Made by a program: the position numbers and the translations under genes
Assembly: GCA_019416425.1 (NCBI GenBank)
Contig: DXXK01000026.1
Coordinates: 1-64,000 of the forward strand
Length of the DNA stretch: 64,000 nt
Reading direction: 5' to 3'
Origin: Bacteroidales bacterium
Lineage (GTDB): Bacteria; Bacteroidota; Bacteroidia; Bacteroidales; Muribaculaceae
Shown: in pieces, positions 17,333 through 25,972 of the stretch
Position numbering within the stretch: position 1 is the first letter of the stretch
Layout of the letters: every line of letters begins with the position of its first letter
The notes under the pieces: model-generated
The model's input: only the letters and a program-made list of their open reading frames with translations
Database searches by the model: none
What the model was told of the DNA's origin: nothing

Positions 17333-17581
17333 ATGAATACAGCATCCATTCCAAAGAAACAGACATCCTTCCGTTTGAGTGAAGATCTTCTGAAACGCCT
17401 GCAGGTTGAGGCAAAGCGTCATAATCGAAGCCTCAATAATCTTGTGGAGAGCGTGTTGATGGCATTTGTAGCCAATCGTCCCAATAAAATCACCCTATCC
17501 GCGATTAAGGAAGCGGAAACATCTGATAATCTTGAGACTCTTGACCTGGATGATTTCCGTAGCTTCGTAGATTCGTTATGA
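17333..17581 (+). CDS. Antitoxin-like ribbon-helix-helix/DinJ-type protein
   Basis: An 82-residue protein with KKQTSFRLSEDLLKRLQVEAKRHNRSLNNLVE, the Arc/ribbon-helix-helix DNA-binding pattern, followed by an extended acidic C-terminus of the kind that neutralises a RelE/YafQ-type toxin. Its stop overlaps the ATG of a broken YafQ-type toxin frame by 4 bases (ATGA). The antitoxin is intact with a strong promoter, so it is probably expressed even though the toxin is dead. Confidence 0.8.
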   Translation: MNTASIPKKQTSFRLSEDLLKRLQVEAKRHNRSLNNLVESVLMAFVANRPNKITLSAIKEAETSDNLETLDLDDFRSFVDSL

Positions 17582-17846
17582 ATACCCTGAAGCTCACGAC
17601 TCAGTTCAAGAAAGACCTTAAGCGTTATAAACACAAAACAGAGGTAACCGACAAACTGGAGGTATTCTTAAATTACTCGTACATGGTCTGCCTATTCCGG
17701 ATGAAAACCGACCTCATGTTTTGACGGGTAATTATCGAGGTTAGATGTAGTGTCATGTTGAAAACGATACTCTGTTGATTTGGTGGGATAAAGAGGAAGG
17801 TATCATCAAGCTTATCCGTTTCGGTACACACTCGGCATTATTCTAA
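17578..17846 (+). pseudogene. YafQ/RelE-type mRNA interferase toxin, disrupted
   Basis: From the ATG at 17578 the frame reads NTLKLTTQFKKDLKRYKHKT, the YafQ N-terminus. Near 17663-17667 a one-base deletion moves the homology to the next frame: LKLLVHGLPIPDENRPHVL, then TGNYRG. Two in-frame TAG codons follow at 17742 and 17748, after which CHVENDTLLIWWDKEEG and IIKLIRFGTHSALF complete the family to the TAA at 17844-17846. All parts of the toxin are present but it cannot be translated intact. Confidence 0.85.
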
Positions 17847-17975
17847 CTAACATGTAACGCTGGATGCTTCCGGAAAGGTTAGCACCGGCTTGACAACAGT
17901 AGGAAGGAATGATTCATGTCCTTGTGTAAGTGAAAGAAAAAATAGGGCGGTAAATGACCATAATGGCTTAAGGCT

Positions 17976-18455
17976 ATGATTGAGAGATTGGATAGTATGG
18001 AGAATCTGGTACGGGATATTGCCGATGACTTGACTCTGGGCTGCAAGGTGTATTACAACATTGAGACCCGGGAATGTTTTGGTGCGTTGCAGGAAACAAT
18101 CATAGACTATGTGGACTACATCGATATCAAGGATGATGAGTTCGAAAAGGTGTTACAGGAGGAGATATCCCATGGGATGATTGATTTCGTACGTGATCTT
18201 CGCGAGGGAATCCGGCTCGGCGATCACATAGAACCACCGACTTCATATGAGAAATTTCAATGGATGGAGGATTTCGTGGATGAATGTAGTAATTTCCCAC
18301 GCTTTGTGAGCCAAGCACACAAGGCGCTCTCGAGCCGACATCCTTTCGGAGCGTTTAAGGATGCGGTTTATAGTCATGGTATGCAGAAGTCATGGTATGC
18401 GTTTGAATCGGAACGCATGAGGGATTATGTCCGTCATGAACTTAATCTGGCATGA
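17976..18455 (+). CDS. UPF0158 family protein
   Basis: A 159-residue protein whose second half (PPTSYEKFQWMEDFV and HPFGAFKDAVYSHGMQKSWYAFESERMRDYV) matches the UPF0158 family, of unknown function and often found in accessory DNA. It is acidic and soluble with no membrane segment. It is convergent with the broken gene at 18546-19353. Confidence 0.75.
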   Translation: MIERLDSMENLVRDIADDLTLGCKVYYNIETRECFGALQETIIDYVDYIDIKDDEFEKVLQEEISHGMIDFVRDLREGIRLGDHIEPPTSYEKFQWMEDFVDECSNFPRFVSQAHKALSSRHPFGAFKDAVYSHGMQKSWYAFESERMRDYVRHELNLA

Positions 18456-18482
18456 CGATGTGAAATGATTTCATCCGATTCT

Positions 18483-18535
18483 CATGACAGTGATTTATGT
18501 CATGATAGAACACGAACCCACATGTACTATCATGA
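18483..18535. terminator. Overlapping palindromes between convergent genes
   Basis: CATGACA (18483-18489) pairs with TGTCATG (18498-18504), and TCATGATAG (18500-18508) pairs with CTATCATGA (18527-18535). These mutually exclusive stems sit between two gene ends and are likely terminators or a composite of such; no strong T-run is seen. Confidence 0.4.
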
Positions 18536-18545
18536 AGGAAGATGC

Positions 18546-19353
18546 TTAATCTGATGTGGCGTCTTTCTCAGGATCGGCAAGGCCATCGTAATCTTCCGGG
18601 AGATCGCCATAGCGTCCGTTGCGGAGATCATCGATGAATTCCATCCAGCACGGTCCGGCTTCTTCCTGCCGTTCAAATATCTTTTCGATTTCTTTCATAT
18701 CGAGATCGGGTGATACCCACGATGCTCCTCCGCCTTCAGCGGCCTCACGGTCCATCGCTTCCATAAGCTTCATGAAGTCATCCGCATTCGTGATCTTCAC
18801 GGCGTTGAAACCCTCTTCAAAGAGACAGTTACCCTCTGCTTCATCATCTTCTTCGCTGAACAGCGCATCAATTTCATATAAAGCCCGGTCATGTTCAAGG
18901 ATATTCGGGTTCTCAGTTTTCAGAAACGAGCTGATTTCAGCGGCATAAGCAGCAGAACGGAAGTCGTTGGCATTATCATCAAGGTAATCAGAATCGCGGA
19001 ACGTCTCGTCGCTTGCTCCGATGTAGACATCATCATCGTTCGGAGTTGTGAGATAGTAAACCCAATGCTCCACGCATGCTGTTATTTTTGTCATATCCGG
19101 TTGTACATTACCGTGCCGGTCGACACGGCACATTCTCAGAACCGGATAGATCCGGATAGATAAGGTCGAAATCTCCGCGCCATCCACCACTTGAGATATA
19201 GAGCTTACCGGTCCATCTTCCTGACAGCTTGAGATACGGCAGGTCTTCTATTCCCTGACTTGCAATATGATCATTGATTTTATCATATATACGTTGAGGA
19301 AGATCCCTAGTATTGAGTGCCGAATATTTGGCAATGAGTTTATTTCGTGACAT
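18546..19353 (-). pseudogene. Hypothetical protein split by a 10-base tandem duplication
   Basis: Two frames are open: 19353-19108 (81 residues, MSRNKLIAKYSALNTRDLPQ to GDFDLIYP) and 19190-18546 (214 residues). At 19142-19161 the 10-mer CCGGATAGAT occurs twice in tandem. Removing one copy joins the frames into a single 265-residue protein, DFDLIYP-VLRMCRVDRHGN. A well-placed promoter precedes the first part. The family is not recognised; the C-terminal half is acidic with runs such as FSEEDDEAEGN. It may be a recent mutant or a phase-variable gene. Confidence 0.75.
19142..19161. repeat. Perfect 10-base tandem duplication inside a coding frame
   Basis: CCGGATAGAT is present twice in succession (19142-19151 and 19152-19161). 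The length is not a multiple of three and shifts the minus-strand frame. Confidence 0.95.
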
Positions 19354-19381
19354 AAGACAAAGACCAATATTTTAACAGCCG

Positions 19382-19412
19382 TAAAGTTAAGGAATTCAGG
19401 CAAAATCTCAAA
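19382..19412 (-). promoter_or_regulatory. Promoter of the split hypothetical gene
   Basis: On the minus strand, TTTG (19409-19412), 19 bases, then TAACTTTA (19382-19389), one mismatch from TAnnTTTG. It lies 29 bases upstream of the ATG at 19353. Confidence 0.6.
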
Positions 19413-19442
19413 ATTTTCAAAGAGTTTTTTATATCAAAGTGA

Positions 19443-19450
19443 TAAATTTG
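19443..19450 (+). promoter_or_regulatory. Upstream -7 element before the HTH/helicase locus
   Basis: TAAATTTG matches the -7 consensus perfectly in the AT-rich gap. Only a 21-codon ORF (19455-19520) follows, which I do not call. It may serve as a second promoter for the locus. Confidence 0.4.
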
Positions 19451-19546
19451 TAGAATGACATCAGCAGTGGCACAGTTTGTGACTATCTTTATTCCAAAGA
19501 AAAAGGTTTATTTATCCTAAAAGCGTAAAATTACAGAAAATTTTTA

Positions 19547-19554
19547 TAAATTTG
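19547..19554 (+). promoter_or_regulatory. -7 promoter element of the HTH/helicase locus
   Basis: TAAATTTG matches TAnnTTTG exactly, 30 bases before the HTH ORF. The 230-base stretch 19354-19583 otherwise holds only the divergent promoter at 19382 and the element at 19443. Confidence 0.65.
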
Positions 19555-19583
19555 CACAATCGTTTAACATCAGTTGTCATACA

Positions 19584-19733
19584 ATGGCTAAAGAAGGGAA
19601 AGTGGATAGAATAGGAGTGGCCTTTTTAGAGAAGAAATTAAGCGATAAATGGTTTGCTGAAAAGCTTGGTAAATCTGAACATGCCTTCTCACGATGGACT
19701 GCCAATAAAATATACTGTCAGTATAACCACTAA
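19584..19733 (+). CDS. Truncated XRE-type helix-turn-helix protein
   Basis: A 49-residue ORF (MAKEGKVDRIGVAFLEKKLS, then DKWFAEKLGKSEHAFSRWT) that matches the first half of the small XRE regulators preceding many Bacteroidota restriction or defence genes. After SRWTANKI the usual PSLETL-type helix is absent and the frame ends at the TAA of 19731-19733. The helicase frame continues in the same register directly after that stop. It is either a shortened regulator or a remnant; too short to bind DNA as the full domain does. Confidence 0.55.
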   Translation: MAKEGKVDRIGVAFLEKKLSDKWFAEKLGKSEHAFSRWTANKIYCQYNH

Positions 19734-19781
19734 TTGAAATTGTATGGCACTTTTATAAAAAAAGATAAACTGAAAATAATT

Positions 19782-22700
19782 ATGAAACATGTTTCAATAA
19801 GGGTCCCCTGGCATGATAATTACTGGAATGGCACGGTGTGTAAAGCACCGTCAAACAATCCGTTTTGCATGATGCTGCGAAATATATCCTCAACCAAGGA
19901 CGCGGAGGCAGAGGATAAGATTGCCGGTGTGGAGTGGTGCAACCTATGTTCTTATGGTAAAGCTCCTAATGGGCTCCCCGCTTGTAAAGGTGAGAACGGA
20001 GCTTTTATGTCCCCCAAGATGTTCTGTAGGACATCCGAACATGTCTATGCGAAAAATCGTAATGTTCCACATCATAATCTGAAACCGACCACACTTGATA
20101 TACCCCCGTATTCGGTACTTGGTGTGCCATTCAGCTATCTTGCAGTAAATTCACAGGAAGAGTTACAGGCCAAACATCCGCAATTTCCTGAAGATGAACC
20201 TGCACCGTTCAATAATTCATGGGTTTACGGGAAAGAGCGCCAGATGGCGATACTTAACTGGTTCCGCTCAAACATAGAGCCTGGGAAGTCGCTGGCCGTG
20301 ATGTATTGTAAAAACGGCAATCCCGTGGATGAGGAATGCCGCCGATTGATTGTCGGTATCGGCGAAATCTCCAAAGTGCATGAGGTAAAGACTTACGATA
20401 CAACGGTCGATTATACATATCCTTTCTGGGATATCATAATGGAACACACAATAAGGACTGACCGTACGAAATCCAAAGGATTCCTTTTGCCCTATAATGA
20501 ATATCTGGCTTTCTCGGACGAGGAAATTAAAGATGCCACCGGACTGAGCAAAGAAGAGGCGATTGATGAGATAAAAATCTCGCTCGACAATCTTGGTAAC
20601 AGCGCCACTATGCAGCGCGAGCTCTCCTACGGATGCGACTATATCAGTGACCATAATATGCTCGCGATTCTAACCCGGGCGCGCAAATGCGTGGAGAATG
20701 TCAAAAAGCATGGTCTCCTGGGCAAAGGCTGGGATTTGCAGCTCAGATGGATTGACGACCAGATACGAAAAGTTAAGGAAATGATAGGGCCTTTCCCGGC
20801 ATTTGCCGAAGGGTTGAGGACGATTGGTGTCAATTATGCATATCTTATCGAAGAAGATTTGCGCAATCACTGCCACTGCGGTCCCAAGGATAATCCATGG
20901 GTGGCTTTCGGGAAACTTGTCAGGGGGGAAATCCATATCCCTGACGCAGTCTATAATCCCGAAATCCCCTCATACCGCATGACCCTGAATGGCCTGTCAA
21001 AGGAAGAGAAAAAGGCACTCATGCTGTTGTCGAGGTTTGACATTGCCTCCGGGACAATCAAAAAGTGGATCTCGTCGAATGAGTCAATTAATCATGTCAT
21101 TGCCAATCCCTATATTATAAGCGAAGGGGATAACTGTACAATCGATACGGGGATTCTGACATCTACTATCGACCTGGGCATACTAAGAGACCCGGACATT
21201 CAAGGCAAGTGTATGCCGGAGGCGCCATCGCTTGTGGAAAGTCCCATCGACATACGCCGAATCAGGTCAATAGTTGTGAGTCTGCTACGAAACCACTTGG
21301 ATAGAGGCGACACCTTGCTATCATTAACAGAAATTGAGGAAGCCGTCTCTGAATCATTGGAATCAATAAATGTCAGGCTGCCTTTGGGTCTGATTAAGGG
21401 TAATAGGAAATTTATGGAAGAACGGGTGACATTCATTGATGATGGCAAAGCCTTGCAGCTCAACGAGTACTACGAGATTGAAACGTTCTTGAGCAAATGT
21501 TTCGAGATGCGCGCCCGTAAAAAGGTCAAGAATCCGATATCTCAGGACTGGGAGAATCTGGTTACTCATATAGACGGCTACGATCCTCAGAATGAAAGAA
21601 GCCTCAGGGCTAAGCAAGACCAGCTGAAAGCGTTGAAAATGTTCAGTGAGAAACGTCTATCGGTGCTCACAGGTGCAGCTGGAACCGGCAAGACCACCAT
21701 TGTGAAGGCTTTTCTTAGTTCTGAGCAAATTAAGAGAGAGGGTGTATTATTACTGGCACCGACGGGTAAGGCCAGGGTACGTCTTGCTGCGATGAGCGAT
21801 GACAGGAATGCCTATACGATTGCGCAATTTCTTTGCAGCCGCGGGCTGTTTGATTTCTACGAGATGAGAAGCCGGATTCCCGGCAGTAATTATCAGAAAT
21901 ATGACGGAGCTGGAACAGTCATTATCGACGAATGCTCGATGATAACCAGTCAGGATTTTTATGTAATTCTAAAAGCTCTTGATCTGGCCTCCATCAAACG
22001 CATCATACTAATCGGTGACCAATATCAGTTACCCCCGATTGGTGCCGGACGACCTTTTGCTGATTTGTGCAATTTCCTGTCAAGAAATGAAAACGAGACA
22101 CTACGAGATGCTATAACCCAACTGAATACTGTGGTACGAACCATTAAGACAGGAGAGTCGGATGCGTTGACTCTTTCATCATGGTTTTCAGGTACCAAAC
22201 CACCTAAAAATGCCGATGGGATCTTTGACGCAATCATCTCCGGGAACCTGACGGACGATCTGTCAGTCTACACATGGACCGACGAGAATGATCTGAAAAA
22301 GAAATTGATGGAGGTTCTTAAAGCAGAGTTGCCGAATCCCAAATTGCCTATGCGTGAAAGGATTCTTGGAGCCATAGGGTTAATCGATATAGAAAAGGCC
22401 ATGACGAATCCATCAGTTGTTGAGAATTTTCAACTTCTTTCTCCGGTAAAGAATCCTGTTTGGGGAACCTATCAGCTCAATAAGTTTTTTCAGGAGTGGC
22501 TTGGGAACTCTCAGTTCAAGACCGAGATCGCCCCCAATGAAATTTATTATGCGGATAAGGTGATACAGCTTGTCAATGAGCGACGTAAAGCAAATTCCAG
22601 CAGAACGGAAGAGCAGCTTTCCAATGGTCAGATAGGGTTTGTGAAATTCGCAAACCAAAGTTATGCCGATGTGGTCTTTTCTGGTATTTCAGGGAAGACA

Positions 22701-23384
22701 TTCCGCTATTACTCGTCAAAATCCGATGAAAGGGAATCGCCGATGGATCTTGCATATGCCATAACTATCCATAAGAGTCAGGGTAGTGACTTCAAAACGG
22801 TCGTGGCAGTTCTCCCGAAATCCGGAAGGATTATGTCGCGCGAACTGGTATATACCGCCTTGACCCGTGCAAAAGCGAAACTGATTCTCCTAGTTCAGGA
22901 CAACGTTAGTTGCTTGCGTGAACTCTCAAAACCGCAGAAATCAGTGCTTGCTTCGCGAAATACCAACATGTTTTCGTATTCGGTGCGTGAAAACCGTACA
23001 TCTCAGCCATTCATCGAAGGACTTATTCATAAGGCTGCGAAACCTGGACTGATAGTCCGGAGTAAATCGGAACTTATCATCGCTGACCATCTTTACAATG
23101 CCCATATTGATTTCGAATATGAAAGGATGTTGCCTGAGAATGGTCATCACTATATACCTGATTTCACATTTGTTGATGCTTCAGGCGAAAGAATTATTTG
23201 GGAACATCTGGGTATGTTAGATGTCCCAGCCTATCGTCAAGCCTGGGAGAAAAAGAAGTCTTTCTATGAAAGCATTGGTTTCATTGAAGGAGAAAATCTA
23301 TTCACAACGAGAGATCATGAAGACGGGAGCTTTAATTCTCAGGAAATCATTGAGGTAATCGAGCAAATCAAAAAATTGATATAA
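19782..23384 (+). CDS. Large RecD-like superfamily 1 helicase with Cys-rich N-terminal domain and C-terminal nuclease-like domain
   Basis: From the ATG at 19782 (an upstream TTG at 19734 only extends into non-homologous sequence) it encodes 1200 residues. The N-terminal domain starts KHVSIRVPWHDNYWNGTVCK and has a Cys cluster (CNLCSYGKA...ACKG...KMFC, about 50-85). A helicase core of the RecD2 type has Walker A GAAGTGKTT (Lys637), VIIDECSM (Asp716-Glu717), the Gln motif GDQYQLPPIGAG, and ITIHKSQGSDF with YTALTRAK. The C-terminal region about 1090-1190 (IPDFTF with Asp1127, then IIWEHLGM with Glu1141) resembles a PD-(D/E)xK nuclease. AT-rich relative to the core. Probable antiphage or DNA-processing role; inferred. 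Confidence 0.8.
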   Translation: MKHVSIRVPWHDNYWNGTVCKAPSNNPFCMMLRNISSTKDAEAEDKIAGVEWCNLCSYGKAPNGLPACKGENGAFMSPKMFCRTSEHVYAKNRNVPHHNLKPTTLDIPPYSVLGVPFSYLAVNSQEELQAKHPQFPEDEPAPFNNSWVYGKERQMAILNWFRSNIEPGKSLAVMYCKNGNPVDEECRRLIVGIGEISKVHEVKTYDTTVDYTYPFWDIIMEHTIRTDRTKSKGFLLPYNEYLAFSDEEIKDATGLSKEEAIDEIKISLDNLGNSATMQRELSYGCDYISDHNMLAILTRARKCVENVKKHGLLGKGWDLQLRWIDDQIRKVKEMIGPFPAFAEGLRTIGVNYAYLIEEDLRNHCHCGPKDNPWVAFGKLVRGEIHIPDAVYNPEIPSYRMTLNGLSKEEKKALMLLSRFDIASGTIKKWISSNESINHVIANPYIISEGDNCTIDTGILTSTIDLGILRDPDIQGKCMPEAPSLVESPIDIRRIRSIVVSLLRNHLDRGDTLLSLTEIEEAVSESLESINVRLPLGLIKGNRKFMEERVTFIDDGKALQLNEYYEIETFLSKCFEMRARKKVKNPISQDWENLVTHIDGYDPQNERSLRAKQDQLKALKMFSEKRLSVLTGAAGTGKTTIVKAFLSSEQIKREGVLLLAPTGKARVRLAAMSDDRNAYTIAQFLCSRGLFDFYEMRSRIPGSNYQKYDGAGTVIIDECSMITSQDFYVILKALDLASIKRIILIGDQYQLPPIGAGRPFADLCNFLSRNENETLRDAITQLNTVVRTIKTGESDALTLSSWFSGTKPPKNADGIFDAIISGNLTDDLSVYTWTDENDLKKKLMEVLKAELPNPKLPMRERILGAIGLIDIEKAMTNPSVVENFQLLSPVKNPVWGTYQLNKFFQEWLGNSQFKTEIAPNEIYYADKVIQLVNERRKANSSRTEEQLSNGQIGFVKFANQSYADVVFSGISGKTFRYYSSKSDERESPMDLAYAITIHKSQGSDFKTVVAVLPKSGRIMSRELVYTALTRAKAKLILLVQDNVSCLRELSKPQKSVLASRNTNMFSYSVRENRTSQPFIEGLIHKAAKPGLIVRSKSELIIADHLYNAHIDFEYERMLPENGHHYIPDFTFVDASGERIIWEHLGMLDVPAYRQAWEKKKSFYESIGFIEGENLFTTRDHEDGSFNSQEIIEVIEQIKKLI

Positions 23385-23385
23385 T

Positions 23386-23606
23386 GAAGTTGTCTAAACT
23401 AATTTACGTTTAATAAAGAATCTGAAGATGTGTAAACTTTATGGCAACCTTTAGCTCGGCGACCATGGAGCCAATCTTTATTAATCTTTTGGGTGTATTT
23501 ATCCGCTCTCATCGGGACCAACCGAATGGTTGCTCCCTCTTCGATCGAAGAAATCCCCTCCAAAATATTAATAAATCTTACCATAAAAATTAGTTTAGAC
23601 AACTTC
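23386..23606. mobile_element. MITE-like element with 20-bp perfect terminal inverted repeats
   Basis: GAAGTTGTCTAAACTAATTT (23386-23405) is the exact reverse complement of 23587-23606. The 221-base element has no complete transposase; short frames inside on both strands are not recognised. It abuts the helicase stop on the left and lies 27 bases before the HlyD gene. It is probably a deletion derivative of an insertion sequence; no clear target duplication was seen. Confidence 0.75.
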
Positions 23607-23633
23607 TTAGTTACGAAAAAAATAAAAACAGAT

Positions 23634-24752
23634 ATGGCTACAGATACTAACCAGAAAGGACAGGCCGGTCAGGAATCCGGTCAGGATCCGCAATATGTAC
23701 AGCATGTGGTACGCGTGGTTCCGCTGGGCGAGGACGACCCGACGGCAGTGTCACGCAAGGACAAGTTTCTGATCAGCACCATCCTGGTGATCCTGCTGAT
23801 ACTGGCGGCACTGGCGGTGCTGGGCTTCCTGATCCTGAAGCCTCAGCCAGATGTGGTACAGGGGCAGGCGGACGCCAAGGAGATACGTGTATCGGGCAAG
23901 ATGCCCGGCCGCGTCGCCGAGATATTCGTCGAGGAGGGCCAGATGGTCCATAAGGGCGACACGCTGGTTCACATCATCTCCAGCATCGTCGACGCGCAGT
24001 ACGAAGAGGCACAGGCCATGGAGAACGTGGCCCAGGCCGGTCAGCGCAAGGTTGACGCCGGAACACGCAAGCAGGTGATTCAGGCAGCCTATGATATCTG
24101 GCAGCAGGCTGAGGCAGCCGCCGGTATAGCCGAGACCACCTACAAGCGTATGGAGGCGCTGTACGCCAAGGGCGTGATCTCGCAGCAGCGGCGCGACGAG
24201 GCCAAGGCCGCATACCAGGCCTCCAAGTCGGGAGCCGCCGCCGCACGTTCCAGCTATGAGCTGGCCAAGTCCGGCGCCCAGTCCGAGGACAAGGAGACTG
24301 CCAGCGCCATGGTGGAGGTGGCCAGGATGGGCAAGAAGAAGGTCGACGCCATCCTTGAGGATCAGTACCTCACTGCTCCGTTCGACGGAGAGATCATCTC
24401 CATATATCCCGCTGTGTCCGAGCTGATAGCCACCGGCGCCCCTATCGCCACGCTGCAGCTGGACGACCGCTGGGCCGTGTTCAACGTCCGCGAGACCCTG
24501 CTGAAGGACATCAAGGTCGGGACCAAGCTCAAGGTATATATCCCGGCTCTGGACATGGACACCGATATGACGGTGTACTACATCAAGGATCTGGGCACAT
24601 ACGCCAACTGGCAGGCCACCAAGGCCACGGGCGACTATGACGCCCGTACGTTCCAGATAAAGGCGCGTCCCGAGAAGCCGATCGAGAATTTCCGTCCCGG
24701 CATGTCTGTGGTCTACAAGGGCATAGCCGGTCAGAGCAAGGATAAGAAATAA
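23634..24752 (+). CDS. HlyD-family membrane fusion protein
   Basis: A 372-residue periplasmic adaptor with a single N-terminal anchor (about 45-68, FLISTILVILLILAALAVL), a barrel-lipoyl half (VSGKMPGRVAEIFVEEGQMV), a long helical hairpin with coiled-coil (about 120-235), the second lipoyl half (LTAPFDGEIISIYPAVSELI) and the closing beta-barrel (VRETLLKDIKVGTKLKVYI). Such adaptors link inner-membrane ABC permeases to an outer-membrane channel. The ATG at 23634 is used, as the longer frame reads through the MITE. Two ABC-2 permeases follow. Confidence 0.93.
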   Translation: MATDTNQKGQAGQESGQDPQYVQHVVRVVPLGEDDPTAVSRKDKFLISTILVILLILAALAVLGFLILKPQPDVVQGQADAKEIRVSGKMPGRVAEIFVEEGQMVHKGDTLVHIISSIVDAQYEEAQAMENVAQAGQRKVDAGTRKQVIQAAYDIWQQAEAAAGIAETTYKRMEALYAKGVISQQRRDEAKAAYQASKSGAAAARSSYELAKSGAQSEDKETASAMVEVARMGKKKVDAILEDQYLTAPFDGEIISIYPAVSELIATGAPIATLQLDDRWAVFNVRETLLKDIKVGTKLKVYIPALDMDTDMTVYYIKDLGTYANWQATKATGDYDARTFQIKARPEKPIENFRPGMSVVYKGIAGQSKDKK

Positions 24753-24771
24753 GAACCACAGCTACCAACCA

Positions 24772-25968
24772 ATGAAAGAGGGTAACGAAGTCGAATACCG
24801 TGCGATTCCCGACAACATGAAGGGAATCATGACGCGGTCGATCATACAGATCGTACGGCGGCCACTGATGTGGATCGCCCTGTTCGGTCTGCCTCTCTTC
24901 ATGTTCCTGTTCATCGGGTCGATCCTGGAGAAGGGACTTCCCACGCGGATACCGGCGGCTATCGTCGACAAGGACGGCACGGGCCTGTCGCGCAGCATTA
25001 CCCAGACCCTGAGCGGCATGCAGATGGTGGACTTGGTGGAGTCGGACAATTCCTACTCGGCGGCACGCGAGTCACTGCAGGAGGGCAAGATCTACGGCTT
25101 CTTCATGATTCCGGAGAACTTCCAGTCGGACCTGCTGGCCGGCCGCAAGCCGGTGATCACCTTCTACACCAACATGACCTACTACGTTCCGGGCACATTG
25201 CTGTTCAAGACGTTCAAGGCCACGGCCATCTACAGCAAGGCGGGCATCGCAATGGAAGTAGTGCAGGATGTGGGCGGCAATCCCGATGAACTGGCACCGC
25301 TGATGCAGCCTGTCAACATCCAGAGTCGCGGAATCGGAAATCCGTCGTTGAACTACGGCATATACTTAGGCAACTCCTTCATACCGGCGGTGCTTCAGCT
25401 GATGATACTGCTGGCCACGGCCTTCGCGCTGGGACAGGAGGTTAAGTACCGCACGTCGCAGCGGCTGATGCGCATGGCCGACGGCTCGATCATCAAGGCC
25501 CTGTTCGGCAAGCTGTTCCCCCAGACCGTGATCTGGTGGGTGATCGCGCTGTTCATGCTGGCCTGGCTGTACCGCTTCAACCACTATCCGATGAACGGAC
25601 AGTGGTGGGTGATGGTGCTCAACGAGCTGATGTACGTCGTGGCCGCGCAATGCTTTGCCGTCGCGGTGTTCGGACTGCTGCCCAACCTGCGCCTGTCGCT
25701 GTCGGTCTGCGCGTTGACGGGTATCCTGACGTTCTCCATCGCCGCCTATTCATTTCCGGTACAGAGCATGTACGGCGGCATGGCGATATTCAGCTATCTT
25801 ATGCCCGCGCGCTACAACTTCCTGATCTACGCCAACACGGCCCTGAACGGGCTGCCGTTCCATTACTCGCTGATATGGTTTGCCTGTTACCTGGCATATC
25901 CGCTGCTGGCGTCGGTGTTTTCGCCGCGAATCAAGAATGCATTCCTCAAACCCGTTTATTGCCCTTGA
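24772..25968 (+). CDS. ABC-2 type transporter permease (first of pair)
   Basis: A 398-residue inner-membrane protein. One N-terminal segment (about 27-48) is followed by a large extracytoplasmic domain (about 50-195, IPAAIVDKDGTGLSRSITQTL) and five C-terminal membrane spans (about 210-385). This is the layout of ABC-2/YhiN-like exporters. No ATPase is encoded in the operon, so it must be supplied elsewhere or be absent in this subgroup. It lies between the HlyD adaptor and a second permease. Confidence 0.9.
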   Translation: MKEGNEVEYRAIPDNMKGIMTRSIIQIVRRPLMWIALFGLPLFMFLFIGSILEKGLPTRIPAAIVDKDGTGLSRSITQTLSGMQMVDLVESDNSYSAARESLQEGKIYGFFMIPENFQSDLLAGRKPVITFYTNMTYYVPGTLLFKTFKATAIYSKAGIAMEVVQDVGGNPDELAPLMQPVNIQSRGIGNPSLNYGIYLGNSFIPAVLQLMILLATAFALGQEVKYRTSQRLMRMADGSIIKALFGKLFPQTVIWWVIALFMLAWLYRFNHYPMNGQWWVMVLNELMYVVAAQCFAVAVFGLLPNLRLSLSVCALTGILTFSIAAYSFPVQSMYGGMAIFSYLMPARYNFLIYANTALNGLPFHYSLIWFACYLAYPLLASVFSPRIKNAFLKPVYCP

Positions 25969-25972
25969 CCCT

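Noticed and set aside
19455..19520. 21-codon ORF after the -7 element at 19443
   Set aside because: Too short, no family, and not clearly biased in codon use; it may be chance in AT-rich DNA.
23399..23602. 67-codon minus-strand ORF inside the MITE
   Set aside because: It uses the inverted ends of the element and has no recognised transposase motif; it is best treated as element sequence.
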